Assembly (NCBI GenBank): GCA_944386455.1
Contig: CALXBC010000018.1
Location: 1-47,375, forward strand
Reading direction: 5' to 3'
DNA from: an uncultured Clostridia bacterium
GTDB taxonomy: Bacteria > Bacillota > Clostridia > Oscillospirales > Ruminococcaceae
DNA length: 47,375 nucleotides
Part shown: piece by piece, positions 16,039 through 23,571 of the stretch
Layout: the number at the start of each line of letters is the position of its first letter
Position numbering within the stretch: the first letter of the stretch is position 1
Made by a program: the position numbers and the translations under genes
Notes under the pieces: generated by a model
The model's database searches: none
What the model was told of the DNA's origin: nothing
Seen by the model: the letters and a program-made list of their open reading frames with translations, nothing else

Positions 16039-18054
16039 ATGCCGCAGGCAGCATATCGGATAGATGACACCAGGGCGAAGGACGGATGGAAGGTCATGCT
16101 GTTTTATCTGTGGTTCCCGTTTCTGTTTATTTACTGCGAACTGATCTTTTTTCTGTTTTCCTTTCACAGACTGAGCGTGGGTTTTGCCTATGCCGCTGCT
16201 TTTGCTGTTCCGGCAGGACTGCTGTGTGCGCTGGTATGCGGCCTGCTGCCGAAAAGAGCGAGCCATGCTGTGGCTGTCGTACTTTCGTTTTTGATCGTCT
16301 TGTTTTACAGTGTGCATTTGATATACTTCCGGCTGTTTCGTCAGCCGCTTATGCTGTTCACCCTTTTCAGCGGAACGGGACAGGTACTGGAATTTCCGGA
16401 ACAGATCGGCAGCAGTATTCTGTCCAGTGCAGGCTGTGTTTTGCTGCTGCTTCTGCCTGCTGTTTTGTTTGCAGTTTTCAGCGGCAGACTCGTCCGGTTC
16501 GGGCGCAGACGATGGTGGATGTCTGCTCTGCTTGCAGCGGGCGCCGCACTTTCACACGTTGTATGTCTGCTTCTGCTGCTTCTCCCCGGAACGGCGCTGT
16601 ATACCCCTTATGATTTATATTACCACACCAATGCTCCGCTGATCGCGGTGGAAAATTATGGGCTTCTTACGACCGCAAGACTGGACGTCAGGCGCACGCT
16701 GTTTGGCTTTGAAGAGAATGCGGGTACTGCAGAAAAGCTCCCTGATGTGAAAACCGATGCGGTCTCCTCCGATGTATCCTCTGATCCATCGGCACAGGAA
16801 CAGCCCGTCGACCGTTCTCCCAATGTTCTGCCGATCGACTTTGACAGCCTGATCGCGGAAGAAAAGGATGAAACGCTGCGGCAGATGCATCAGTATTTCC
16901 AGTCGGTTGAGCCTACCCGTAAAAACCAGTATACAGGGATGTTTCAGGACTGCAATCTGATTTTGCTGACTGCGGAAAGCTTTTCACCTTATGCGGTGGA
17001 CCGCGAGCTGACGCCTACTTTGTATAAGCTCACCCATGAGGGCTTTGTTTTCAACAATTTTTATACGCCGTCCTGGGGCGTCAGCACCTCCGACGGAGAG
17101 TATGTCGCCTGTACAGGCCTGATTCCAAAATCCGGCGTCTGGAGCCTGTACGAATCCGGAAAAAACAAAAATTTTATGCCGTTTGCGCTTGGCAGTCAGT
17201 TTCAAAAGTTGGGTTGTACCCCGCGCGCTTATCACAACCATACCTTCAACTACTACCACAGGGATGTTTCCCATCCGAATCTTGGATACATCTATAAAGG
17301 CTTGGGCAACGGGCTGAATGTGAAAGAAACGTGGCCGGAATCTGATCTCGAAATGATCGAGGCAACTCTTCCCGAGTATATCGGGGAAAAGCGGTTCCAT
17401 ACCTATTATATGACGGTCAGCGGGCATATGCTTTATACTTTTTCGGGAAACTACATTGCCTCCAAAAACCGAAACCTGGTGGAGCATCTCCCTTATTCAG
17501 AAGGGGCAAAAGCCTATCTTGCCTGCAACATCGAGCTGGACCGTGCGCTCCAAAAACTGATCGAGGAGCTGGAAAAAGCGGGGATTGCAGAAAAAACCGT
17601 CATCGCGCTCAGCCCTGATCACTATCCCTACGGACTGCCGAAGGAAAGCCTCGATGAGCTTGCAGGCCACGAAGCGGAAGAAAATTTTGAGCTGTACAAG
17701 AGCACCTTTATTTTGTGGAAAGAGGGAATGGAGACCACAGTGGTGGACAAGCCCTGCTCCAGTCTGGACATTTTGCCGACACTGTCCAATCTGTTTGGAC
17801 TGCCTTATGACTCCAGACTGCTGATGGGACAGGATATCCTGTCGGACGCTCCCGGTCTGGTGATATTTGCCAACCGCAGCTTTATTACGGACTGCGCAAT
17901 GTACAACAGTCAGACAAAACAACTGACGCCAACGACAGGGGCAGAGATTCCGGAGGGCTATGTCACATCTGTCAATAAAACGGTCAACCAGAAATTTATT
18001 TACTCTGCTAAAATTCTTGACCATGATTATTACCGTCATGTGCTTGAAAATTAA
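16039..18054 (+). CDS. LTA-synthase-like membrane sulfatase-family enzyme
   Basis: 671 residues from ATG 16039 (RBS AAGGGGGAG); the longer open frame upstream overlaps the previous gene and is not coding. About five membrane helices occupy residues ~15-190, a Ser/Asp-rich linker follows, then an extracellular alkaline-phosphatase-like domain. The LtaS catalytic set is visible: metal ligand E313 (LTAESF), nucleophile T350 (STSDGEY) and D527-H528 (SPDHYPY). LtaS enzymes polymerise glycerol-phosphate from phosphatidylglycerol; relatives transfer other phospho-groups to glycans. It may act in envelope polymer synthesis. A kinase-like gene follows 23 nt later. Confidence 0.87.
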   Translation: MPQAAYRIDDTRAKDGWKVMLFYLWFPFLFIYCELIFFLFSFHRLSVGFAYAAAFAVPAGLLCALVCGLLPKRASHAVAVVLSFLIVLFYSVHLIYFRLFRQPLMLFTLFSGTGQVLEFPEQIGSSILSSAGCVLLLLLPAVLFAVFSGRLVRFGRRRWWMSALLAAGAALSHVVCLLLLLLPGTALYTPYDLYYHTNAPLIAVENYGLLTTARLDVRRTLFGFEENAGTAEKLPDVKTDAVSSDVSSDPSAQEQPVDRSPNVLPIDFDSLIAEEKDETLRQMHQYFQSVEPTRKNQYTGMFQDCNLILLTAESFSPYAVDRELTPTLYKLTHEGFVFNNFYTPSWGVSTSDGEYVACTGLIPKSGVWSLYESGKNKNFMPFALGSQFQKLGCTPRAYHNHTFNYYHRDVSHPNLGYIYKGLGNGLNVKETWPESDLEMIEATLPEYIGEKRFHTYYMTVSGHMLYTFSGNYIASKNRNLVEHLPYSEGAKAYLACNIELDRALQKLIEELEKAGIAEKTVIALSPDHYPYGLPKESLDELAGHEAEENFELYKSTFILWKEGMETTVVDKPCSSLDILPTLSNLFGLPYDSRLLMGQDILSDAPGLVIFANRSFITDCAMYNSQTKQLTPTTGAEIPEGYVTSVNKTVNQKFIYSAKILDHDYYRHVLEN

Positions 18055-18077
18055 AAGCCGGACAGGAGGATGATACG

Positions 18078-18602
18078 ATGGGCGCAGGAATCATGGTATG
18101 CGGTTTGAACGGCAGCGGAAAAAGCACGTTGGGAAAGGCGTTGGCCGAAAAGCTGGGGTTTCACTTTATCGATAATGAAGATTTGTTTTTTCCAAAAACA
18201 AATCCGAATTACCGATATGCTGCACCACGCACCCGTGAAGCAGCAGAACGACTGTTGGCAGAAGAAGTCAAGATACATGAAAATTTTGTCTTTGCCGCTG
18301 TGAGAGGGGATTATGGAGCAGAGCTCCTTCCATTATATCAATATGTGGTGCTGATCGAAGCGCCAAAGGAACTTCGGCTCCAACGGATCAAAAACCGCTC
18401 TTTTCAAAGGTTTGGCACCAGAATGCTGCCGGGCGGGGATTTATACGAGATGGAAAACGCTTTTTTTGAGATGGTAAGTACCAGAACAGAACAATATGTG
18501 GAAGAATGGGTTCGATCTTTAGACTGTCCCGTTATTCGGGCAGACGGAACAAAACCGGCTGAAGAAATCCTGCTTTCTGTCATGGCGCAGATGAAGATTT
18601 GA
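18078..18602 (+). CDS. Small P-loop kinase-like protein
   Basis: 174 residues. Walker A is GLNGSGKST near residue 9, followed by GKALAEKLGFHFIDNEDLFF, the start typical of shikimate-kinase, adenylate-kinase and other small nucleoside/nucleotide kinase-like proteins. A lid-like segment (LRLQRIKNRSFQRFG) and conserved Arg residues suit phosphoryl transfer. I cannot name the substrate. The RBS is GGAGGATG. It follows the LTA-synthase-like gene closely and probably shares its transcript. Downstream lies the convergent cspA gene, with repeat element A between them. Confidence 0.75.
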   Translation: MGAGIMVCGLNGSGKSTLGKALAEKLGFHFIDNEDLFFPKTNPNYRYAAPRTREAAERLLAEEVKIHENFVFAAVRGDYGAELLPLYQYVVLIEAPKELRLQRIKNRSFQRFGTRMLPGGDLYEMENAFFEMVSTRTEQYVEEWVRSLDCPVIRADGTKPAEEILLSVMAQMKI

Positions 18603-18642
18603 TCTTCGGCTGAAAATACGGGTGCTTGGATAAATAGAAAAA

Positions 18643-18669
18643 CAGCGCTGTCCAGACGGACAGCGCTGT
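18643..18669. repeat. Direct repeat flanking element A (left), cspA terminator hairpin copy with T-tract
   Basis: A 27-nt copy of the cspA terminator stem-loop, matching 18846-18872 with one mismatch (18645). Read on the minus strand it is followed by five T, so this copy is the functional rho-independent terminator. The plus strand reads CAGCGCTGTCC-AGAC-GGACAGCGCTG. Confidence 0.88.
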
Positions 18670-18845
18670 AGTCTGTAGAAAAAGGGAATATTTTAGGGAA
18701 AATCCCCTTTTAAATGGAGCAACCGAGGACATGTGCATCGGTTGCGACCTCGACAAACCGCGTCGAAACGCGGTTTGTTGGGGGGTGATATTATAAGAGG
18801 GGGATGCCCCCTCTTATAGAGCGTGTCGACTTTTTCGACACGCTC
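18670..18845 (-). mobile_element. Terminator-associated repeat element, copy A (176 bp)
   Basis: Lies between two copies of the cspA terminator hairpin. In the cspA direction it begins GAGCGTGTCGAAAAAGTCGA (a 27-nt hairpin) and ends CTTTTTCTACAGAC, the same ends as copies B and C. Its interior is unlike theirs: four consecutive hairpins (about 18720-18743, 18752-18778, 18791-18818, 18819-18845). No coding frame is visible. The ends form an imperfect inverted repeat sharing TGT-GAAAAAG. Confidence 0.75.
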
Positions 18846-18872
18846 CAACGCTGTCCAGACGGACAGCGCTGT
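18846..18872. repeat. Direct repeat flanking element A (right), cspA-proximal hairpin copy
   Basis: Second copy of the cspA terminator hairpin, 13 nt from the cspA stop codon. It lacks a T run because element A begins directly after it in the cspA direction. Confidence 0.88.
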
Positions 18873-18885
18873 TTTAACGCTTACA

Positions 18886-19089
18886 TTAAAGAGGCTTGAC
18901 GTTGGCAGCTTTCGGGCCGCGTGCGTCCTGCTCAATGTCGAAGGTTACTTTCTGGCCTTCGTTCAGGGTCTTATAGCCTTCTGTCTGGATCGCGGAGAAA
19001 TGGACGAACACATCGTCGCCTCCGTCGTCGTTGGAGATAAAGCCGAATCCCTTTTCTGCGTTAAACCATTTTACAGTACCATTGTTCAT
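18886..19089 (-). CDS. cspA: Cold-shock protein (CspA family)
   Basis: 67 residues, a single cold-shock domain that binds single-stranded RNA/DNA. Both RNP motifs are present (KGFGFI and DVFVHF), and the N-terminus [14 protein letters not shown] is typical. A strong RBS (AAGGAGGT) precedes the ATG, with a 54-nt leader from the promoter at 19150-19177. Its terminator has been duplicated around element A. Upstream, a hairpin with its own promoter (19250-19371) may be a separate small RNA. Confidence 0.97.
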   Translation of the reverse strand: MNNGTVKWFNAEKGFGFISNDDGGDDVFVHFSAIQTEGYKTLNEGQKVTFDIEQDARGPKAANVKPL

Positions 19090-19149
19090 AATAAGGTACC
19101 TCCTTACCTTAAAGAAGCCTGATCTCGATCCAAAACTACTGGAAGTGCT

Positions 19150-19177
19150 ACTGTAACATTTCAGCGAAGGCTGTCAA
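19150..19177 (-). promoter_or_regulatory. Promoter of cspA
   Basis: On the minus strand TTGACA (19172-19177) and TACAGT (19150-19155) are 16 bp apart. A 7-bp inverted repeat (AATGGTT 19176-19182, AACCATT 19194-19200) overlaps the upstream edge of the -35 box. Confidence 0.6.
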
Positions 19178-19249
19178 TGGTTCAATATAACTTAACCATT
19201 TGTTTCTGAGCTTGAAGCAGGTTCTGAAATTTTTGGTATTTTAGCAGCA

Positions 19250-19336
19250 CAAAAACGAAAAAACACATAGCTTCAATCAGTAGGGATAAATGATTGAAGC
19301 TATGTGCGAATCACTTAAATACCAACCAAAATACTA
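19250..19336 (-). ncRNA. Candidate small RNA or terminated leader upstream of cspA
   Basis: A promoter (19343-19371) would start transcription near 19336. A 16-bp perfect stem (19291-19306 with 19264-19279, 11-nt loop) followed by six T ends it near 19255, giving about 85 nt. It may be a free small RNA, or a leader that stops transcription before cspA. The same hairpin can also terminate the upstream repair operon. Confidence 0.45.
19251..19306 (-). terminator. Rho-independent terminator, 16-bp stem
   Basis: Perfect inverted repeat 19264-19279 / 19291-19306; on the minus strand it is followed by TTTTTTCGTTTTT. It ends the AlkD-like operon and/or the small RNA described above. Confidence 0.85.
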
Positions 19337-19337
19337 T

Positions 19338-19371
19338 CATGCAGTATAGCATGTTTTGACGGTTCTGTCAA
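19338..19371 (-). promoter_or_regulatory. Promoter with flanked -10 box, overlapping the AlkD-like gene end
   Basis: On the minus strand TTGACA (19366-19371) and TATACT (19343-19348) are 17 bp apart. CATGC (19338-19342) and GCATG (19349-19353) flank the -10 box as an inverted repeat, suggesting a regulator site. The -35 box overlaps the stop codon of the upstream gene. Confidence 0.65.
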
Positions 19372-20111
19372 GCTTTTTTCTGTCGTTTCATGCTGCGGAA
19401 CAATTCTTTATCTTCCTTTGAAATCCGGTCGGACTCGATTGCTTTTTGCAGCGTCTTGTTGTAGGTGAAATCGTCCAGCCCACATTGCTTCAAAAATTCC
19501 AGCGTCCTGTCCCGATACTTCACCAGACAGACCGAAAGTCCCCATGCGGCCGCCATTTTGACATAATATCCCGGATGCCGCACGGCACCGTATTTGTCCA
19601 GTACCAGATCAATATAGCGGTCGTCGATATAATAGTCCATCAGCATGACCAGCGCAAACCGCAGCTCAAATTCCTGCTCAGAGCAAAGATATTTTTGAAG
19701 ATAGGCCAGCATTTCCTCCGGGTATTTTTTCGCTGCTTTCAGACCGGCACAGCAGGTATCACAGACCGCCCAGTTGTCGATCAGCGGAACAAAGCGGTCA
19801 AGCTGACAGTACAGCTTAGGAAGGTCAAGCCTTGCCAGCCCGATCACCATGCCGTACAGCATGACTTCCTCATAATAGGCATTTCCCGTCAGTGCAAAAT
19901 AAGAATGACAGCCATCCGTTCCTCCTTTGGCGATCTCTTTCGCCAGTCCGCGCAGGATAGGAATGCGGATACCCAGCAGGTTTTCCACACCGGGCACCAG
20001 CTTTTGGTGAAAACTCAGATAGCTTGGATCAGCCAGCTCTTTTAAATGCTTTTTGAGGCGCTCATAGTCTTCTGCTGTCCAGTCAGACAGACAAAAATCC
20101 GTGTTTTGCAA
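19368..20111 (-). CDS. AlkD-like DNA alkylation repair protein (HEAT-like repeats)
   Basis: 247 residues from TTG 20111, chosen because AAAGGAG lies 7-8 nt upstream; the ATG at 20141 has no RBS and overlaps the previous gene. The protein is helical throughout, as in the DNA-7-methylguanine glycosylase AlkD (PF08713): VPGVENLLGIRIPILRGLAKEI, then pairs of helices with WAVCDTCC, EFELRFALVMLMDYY and VKMAAAWGLSVCL. Family members remove alkylated bases or are non-enzymatic relatives. It is the third gene of a small operon behind two membrane proteins with no evident link to repair. Confidence 0.87.
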   Translation of the reverse strand: MQNTDFCLSDWTAEDYERLKKHLKELADPSYLSFHQKLVPGVENLLGIRIPILRGLAKEIAKGGTDGCHSYFALTGNAYYEEVMLYGMVIGLARLDLPKLYCQLDRFVPLIDNWAVCDTCCAGLKAAKKYPEEMLAYLQKYLCSEQEFELRFALVMLMDYYIDDRYIDLVLDKYGAVRHPGYYVKMAAAWGLSVCLVKYRDRTLEFLKQCGLDDFTYNKTLQKAIESDRISKEDKELFRSMKRQKKA

Positions 20112-20124
20112 AAGATTTCTCCTT

Positions 20125-20490
20125 TCATGGAATGATGCCAAGTGAAAGCCGTATGATATAAATTACGGCAAACAGCGCCGCACCGCCCGCCAGAATGCCG
20201 ACCCGCACCGCCTTGCTGAGACGGCGGAGAAAGCGGGCATTATAATGAAACAGGAAAAACAGATAGGGATAGACCACAAACACAAAGGGGTGGTTGGAAA
20301 AGGCGCCTGCAAAATCCAGCCGCAGCAGGTCAAAGGTGGCGCGGGTCATCCCGCAGGACGGGCAGGGGATTCCGGTCAGAGCACGAATCGGACATCCCAT
20401 CCCGCTCCAAAATACCAGGACTGCCAACAGGCACAGACCGCCCGCGATTACAAAATGCAGGACAATCAGCTTTTTAACTCTGTCTGTCAT
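20125..20490 (-). CDS. DUF2752 membrane protein
   Basis: 121 residues. The family signature is clear: CPIRALTGIPCPSCGMTRA, followed by helices and an RLDFAGAFSNHPFVF segment. About three membrane helices are predicted by eye. The cysteine pattern could bind a metal, but the function is unknown. Its start overlaps the upstream stop codon (ATGA), showing translational coupling with the preceding membrane protein. DUF2752 proteins often sit beside other small membrane proteins, as here. Confidence 0.85.
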   Translation of the reverse strand: MTDRVKKLIVLHFVIAGGLCLLAVLVFWSGMGCPIRALTGIPCPSCGMTRATFDLLRLDFAGAFSNHPFVFVVYPYLFFLFHYNARFLRRLSKAVRVGILAGGAALFAVIYIIRLSLGIIP

Positions 20491-20927
20491 TTGGCATCAT
20501 CCGGTTTGTCGAGCTTTTTCATCGCAATACACTCAAACACGACTGCCAGCAAAAGCAGTACCGTGATCCCCCCGCCCAGCAGGGAATAATATTCCAGCCC
20601 AAGCATCAGCAGCGGCATCAGAGAGGTAGCCAGCGCCACAAAGCCAATCACCAGCGCGGCGGTTCGCAGCGGCACCAGCGGCTTTTTGGCAAACAGCAGG
20701 ACCAACAGCATAATTACCAGCGCCGTGCTCAAAACAGCGGTGATCAGCGGGCCGAAATTAGCATAACCATAGGGAGTCAGACTGAAATAGGAATAGGTAC
20801 GTCGGATGATCTCACCTGTTTCCGCATTTCCCATAAAGCGCAGAACCGCCCCGTAGGGAAGCAGCTCGCAGAGAATGGCCGCGGCCATCGCGGCAAAGGA
20901 TAAAGCCGTCCACTTTTTCTCGGTCAT
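20487..20927 (-). CDS. Four-helix membrane protein of unknown function
   Basis: 146 residues with four hydrophobic segments (about residues 7-30, 58-82, 88-106 and 113-133) and a short charged C-terminus. AAAAGGAG lies upstream of the ATG, and the promoter at 20994-21022 precedes it. It is coupled to the DUF2752 gene by a 4-nt overlap. I do not recognise the family. It may form a unit with the DUF2752 protein. Confidence 0.8.
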   Translation of the reverse strand: MTEKKWTALSFAAMAAAILCELLPYGAVLRFMGNAETGEIIRRTYSYFSLTPYGYANFGPLITAVLSTALVIMLLVLLFAKKPLVPLRTAALVIGFVALATSLMPLLMLGLEYYSLLGGGITVLLLLAVVFECIAMKKLDKPDDAK

Positions 20928-20993
20928 GTCAAACCACTCCTTTTCTGTTACCGCAACTGTTTCAAAAGAATGAGAGAAATTCTGTCTGTTTTC

Positions 20994-21022
20994 ATTATAT
21001 CCCGGTCCGGCAGGAATGGCAA
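20994..21022 (-). promoter_or_regulatory. Promoter of the membrane protein / DUF2752 / AlkD-like operon
   Basis: On the minus strand TTGCCA (21017-21022) and TATAAT (20994-20999) are 17 bp apart, 67 nt before the first start codon. Confidence 0.7.
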
Positions 21023-21032
21023 GTTACAATCC

Positions 21033-21066
21033 ATAAACAAAACCAGCCGCAGCATACTGCGGCTGG
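21033..21066 (-). terminator. Rho-independent terminator of galK-galT
   Basis: CCAGCCGCAG (21043-21052) pairs with CTGCGGCTGG (21057-21066). On the minus strand TTTTGTTTAT follows. Element copy E lies between this hairpin and the galT stop codon. Confidence 0.82.
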
Positions 21067-21152
21067 CCAGACTGTCCCAAAACAATAAATAATATAAAAT
21101 TGTCACGCAGGCGGCGCATGTCCGCCTGCGTGACCCCTTGAGCGCGTGTCGG
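21067..21152 (-). mobile_element. Short copy (E) of the terminator-associated repeat
   Basis: An 86-bp stretch next to the galKT terminator. Its hairpin-side end (CCAGACTGT, then an AT-rich run and TGTCACGCAGGCGG) matches the distal end of copies B and C. It holds a 13-bp stem (GTCACGCAGGCGG with its complement). Its other end, GAGCGCGTGTCGG, resembles the GAGCGTGTCG end. It looks like an internally deleted copy. No second hairpin copy lies beside galT. Confidence 0.6.
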
Positions 21153-22124
21153 TTATTTCTTTTCCAAAAAGCGCCGATAGGCCTGCCGCAGCTCCTCTGC
21201 CGTGTCCTCCGGGCAGGTAGGATTGCAGTGTGCCCAGGCTCCTGTTTCACTGGAAGCGTTATATTTGATTTTGGTTTCGCTGCGCATCGGCGGAAAAAAT
21301 TCAACATGAAAATGATAATACTCCGATGTGTCCTCCCCGTTGACCGGCGCGTTATGCATACACATCATGTAGGGAAAGCGGTAGCCAAACAGACTGTCCA
21401 GCATTCCCACCGTATTCCGCAGTGTTTTTGCAAAAGAGGCCTTTTCCTGTGCCGTAAATTCTGCGATATTCTGGCAGTGCCGGTTGCTGATGATATAGAC
21501 GCCGTACGGATACTCCGTAAAAAACGGCAGAAAGACCGTGAAATGCTCATCCTGAAAAATAATCCGTTTTTGCGCGGCCAGCTCTTCCCTGCGCATATCA
21601 CAGAAAATGCAGTTACCCTTTTCCTCTTTGTACGCCTTGGCGGACGCCAGCTCCAGCTCGAGCTTCTTGGGAACAAACGAATAGCCATAGATCTGCCCGT
21701 GCGGGTGCGGCATGGTGACGCCGACGGCCTCTCCCCTGTTTTCGAAAATAAAAACATATTTGATTTTTGGGTCGCTGCTGATTACATGAAACCGTTCGAT
21801 CCAGAGGTCCACCAGCTTTTCGATATGCTCCACCGACAGTTCGGGCAGCGTAACAGTGTGCCCGGGTGAATAGAGAATGACCTCGCATTTTCCATAAGCG
21901 GGTTTTACTCTAAAAAAGTCATTGGCAACGTCATCCGGCTCCGGCGGATTCTGGCTCAGCGCCGGAAAGTCGTTGTCATACTCATAGACTTCATAATCGT
22001 CAGGCACCTTGCCGGAGCCGGGACAAAACGGACACCAGTCCTTTGGCATCTGCGGCCGGTCCTGCCGGTTGGACGCAATCATTACCCAGTCCCTTGTCAA
22101 TGGGTGCCATCTTAATTCTGCCAT
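21153..22124 (-). CDS. galT: Galactose-1-phosphate uridylyltransferase
   Basis: 323 residues from ATG 22124 (MAELRWHPLTRDWVMIA), the typical GalT start; the longer frame to 22169 runs into galK. GalT exchanges UMP between UDP-glucose and galactose-1-phosphate in the Leloir pathway. The catalytic motif HPHGQIYGY is intact, and Cys pairs (CPFCPG, CIFCDM) can bind the structural metal. It follows galK after 22 nt and is transcribed with it. The terminator is at 21033-21066, with repeat element E in between. No epimerase galE adjoins. Confidence 0.95.
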   Translation of the reverse strand: MAELRWHPLTRDWVMIASNRQDRPQMPKDWCPFCPGSGKVPDDYEVYEYDNDFPALSQNPPEPDDVANDFFRVKPAYGKCEVILYSPGHTVTLPELSVEHIEKLVDLWIERFHVISSDPKIKYVFIFENRGEAVGVTMPHPHGQIYGYSFVPKKLELELASAKAYKEEKGNCIFCDMRREELAAQKRIIFQDEHFTVFLPFFTEYPYGVYIISNRHCQNIAEFTAQEKASFAKTLRNTVGMLDSLFGYRFPYMMCMHNAPVNGEDTSEYYHFHVEFFPPMRSETKIKYNASSETGAWAHCNPTCPEDTAEELRQAYRRFLEKK

Positions 22125-22146
22125 TTCAAAACACGCTCTTTTCCTG

Positions 22147-23424
22147 TTATTTGATTTCGATCCCGCCATAAGGACGGATGCTCAGCACATGACAGCTTCC
22201 TGTTCCAAAGACCGCTTCCATACGGTTTTGAAACGATTCCAGCATTGACAGCGGTACAAAATTCTGCGTTGTTCCGCCGAAGCCGCCGCCATGTACCCGC
22301 CATGCTCCGCCTTTGTCCGAAAGCAGATCTTCGGCCAGGCAGAGCGCGACAGACAACCCCTGCTCTTTGGGATTGGAGCAGGAATAAACATTTTGCAGAT
22401 AGCAATAGGAAGACTCACCGGATTCGATCACCAGCTTAAGGAATCGGGAAAAATCGTTTTCCCGCAGCGCATCCACCTGTTTCCCGACCCGCTCGTTTTC
22501 CTTCAGAAAATGAACGGCGCGCAGCAAAGCTCTGTCACCGTGCTTTGCACGCAGCTCTGCCGCTTTTTCCAGTACAGCGGAAAGCGAAGTCTCCCGCAGG
22601 TATTCACACCCCATGCTGTCAGCGATTTCCCGCATTTCCGCAGGGATCGCCGCGTATTCGTGTGTCAGGTCGGCGTGGTTCCCGCCGGTGTCAACGATAC
22701 AAAGCGCATATCCGGATTCTGTAAAGTCAAAGTCCGCTTTTTCAATCAACGGCGTCTGAGGATCGGCAAAGTCAATGGTAATAATACCGCCGACAGAAGA
22801 AGCCATCTGATCCATGAGGCCGCAGGGCTTGCCGAAATAGACATTTTCTGCATACTGGGCAATCTGAGCAATCTCTACTGCATCCACTTTGCCGTCGTTG
22901 TAGCCTTCGCTCAGGATCCGCCCGATCAGGACTTCAAATGCTGCGGAGGAGGAAAGGCCGGATCCCTTGAGCACATTGGAGGTCGTATAGGCGTCAAATC
23001 CGCCGATCTGATAGCCAAGCTGCTGAAACCGCGCCAGGATGCCGCGGATCAAGGCGATTGCCTTGTTGTTTTCTTCCGGATGGATATCCAGCTCGTTCAG
23101 ATTGACAGTATCCATGTCATAGCCCTCAGACTTGATCCGTACGACGCCGTTGTCGTGAAATGCTACGACAGCAATCACATCCAGATCGACGCTCCCCGCC
23201 AGAACGCAGCCGTGATTGTGATCGGTATGATTTCCGCCGATTTCTGTCCGTCCCGGCGCCGAGAATAAACGCAGTTCTTCTTCTGCACCATAAAGAGTCC
23301 TGAACTGCTCTGCTGCCTTGTAAATGCGGTTTTTCTTTTCCTCCAGCCTGCTGTTCCCATATAATGCCGCCACCAGACCGTCCAGTTCTCCCGCATGCAG
23401 CCGCTCAAACGTATTCACTTTCAC
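22147..23424 (-). CDS. galK: Galactokinase
   Basis: 425 residues, a GHMP kinase that phosphorylates galactose at C1. Seen: the substrate motif SAPGRTEIGGNHTDHNHG (residues ~55-72), the ATP motif KGSGLSSSAAFE and the C-terminal glycine motif VHGGGFGGTTQ. It is slightly longer than the E. coli enzyme, as in clostridial relatives. The ATG is preceded by GGCGGGTGTG, a modest RBS. Divergent from it is an AraC regulator, probably the activator of this operon; the -10 TATACT lacks a good -35, as expected for an activated promoter. Confidence 0.95.
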   Translation of the reverse strand: MKVNTFERLHAGELDGLVAALYGNSRLEEKKNRIYKAAEQFRTLYGAEEELRLFSAPGRTEIGGNHTDHNHGCVLAGSVDLDVIAVVAFHDNGVVRIKSEGYDMDTVNLNELDIHPEENNKAIALIRGILARFQQLGYQIGGFDAYTTSNVLKGSGLSSSAAFEVLIGRILSEGYNDGKVDAVEIAQIAQYAENVYFGKPCGLMDQMASSVGGIITIDFADPQTPLIEKADFDFTESGYALCIVDTGGNHADLTHEYAAIPAEMREIADSMGCEYLRETSLSAVLEKAAELRAKHGDRALLRAVHFLKENERVGKQVDALRENDFSRFLKLVIESGESSYCYLQNVYSCSNPKEQGLSVALCLAEDLLSDKGGAWRVHGGGFGGTTQNFVPLSMLESFQNRMEAVFGTGSCHVLSIRPYGGIEIK

Positions 23425-23508
23425 ACCCGCCTTTACTACTTTTTATTTTCAGTATACTACGTCAAAAGTAAATTTTCCATTTTTTTAGCGTTCATTTTAT
23501 GGAGAAAT

Positions 23509-23538
23509 GTTGCAATCGCAACCGTAATATAATATAAT
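23509..23538 (+). promoter_or_regulatory. Promoter of the AraC-type gene with overlapping palindrome
   Basis: TTGCAA (23510-23515) and TATAAT (23533-23538) are 17 bp apart. GTTGC (23509-23513) and GCAAC (23518-23522) form a palindrome over the -35 box, a likely autoregulatory or shared operator in the galK divergent region. Confidence 0.6.
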
Positions 23539-23571
23539 TGGAATATCATAATATGATTATGGGGGGATCAT

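Noticed and set aside
18670-18845. CRISPR array from the serial hairpins in copy A
   Set aside because: The hairpins have different sequences and there are no regularly spaced identical repeats or cas genes.
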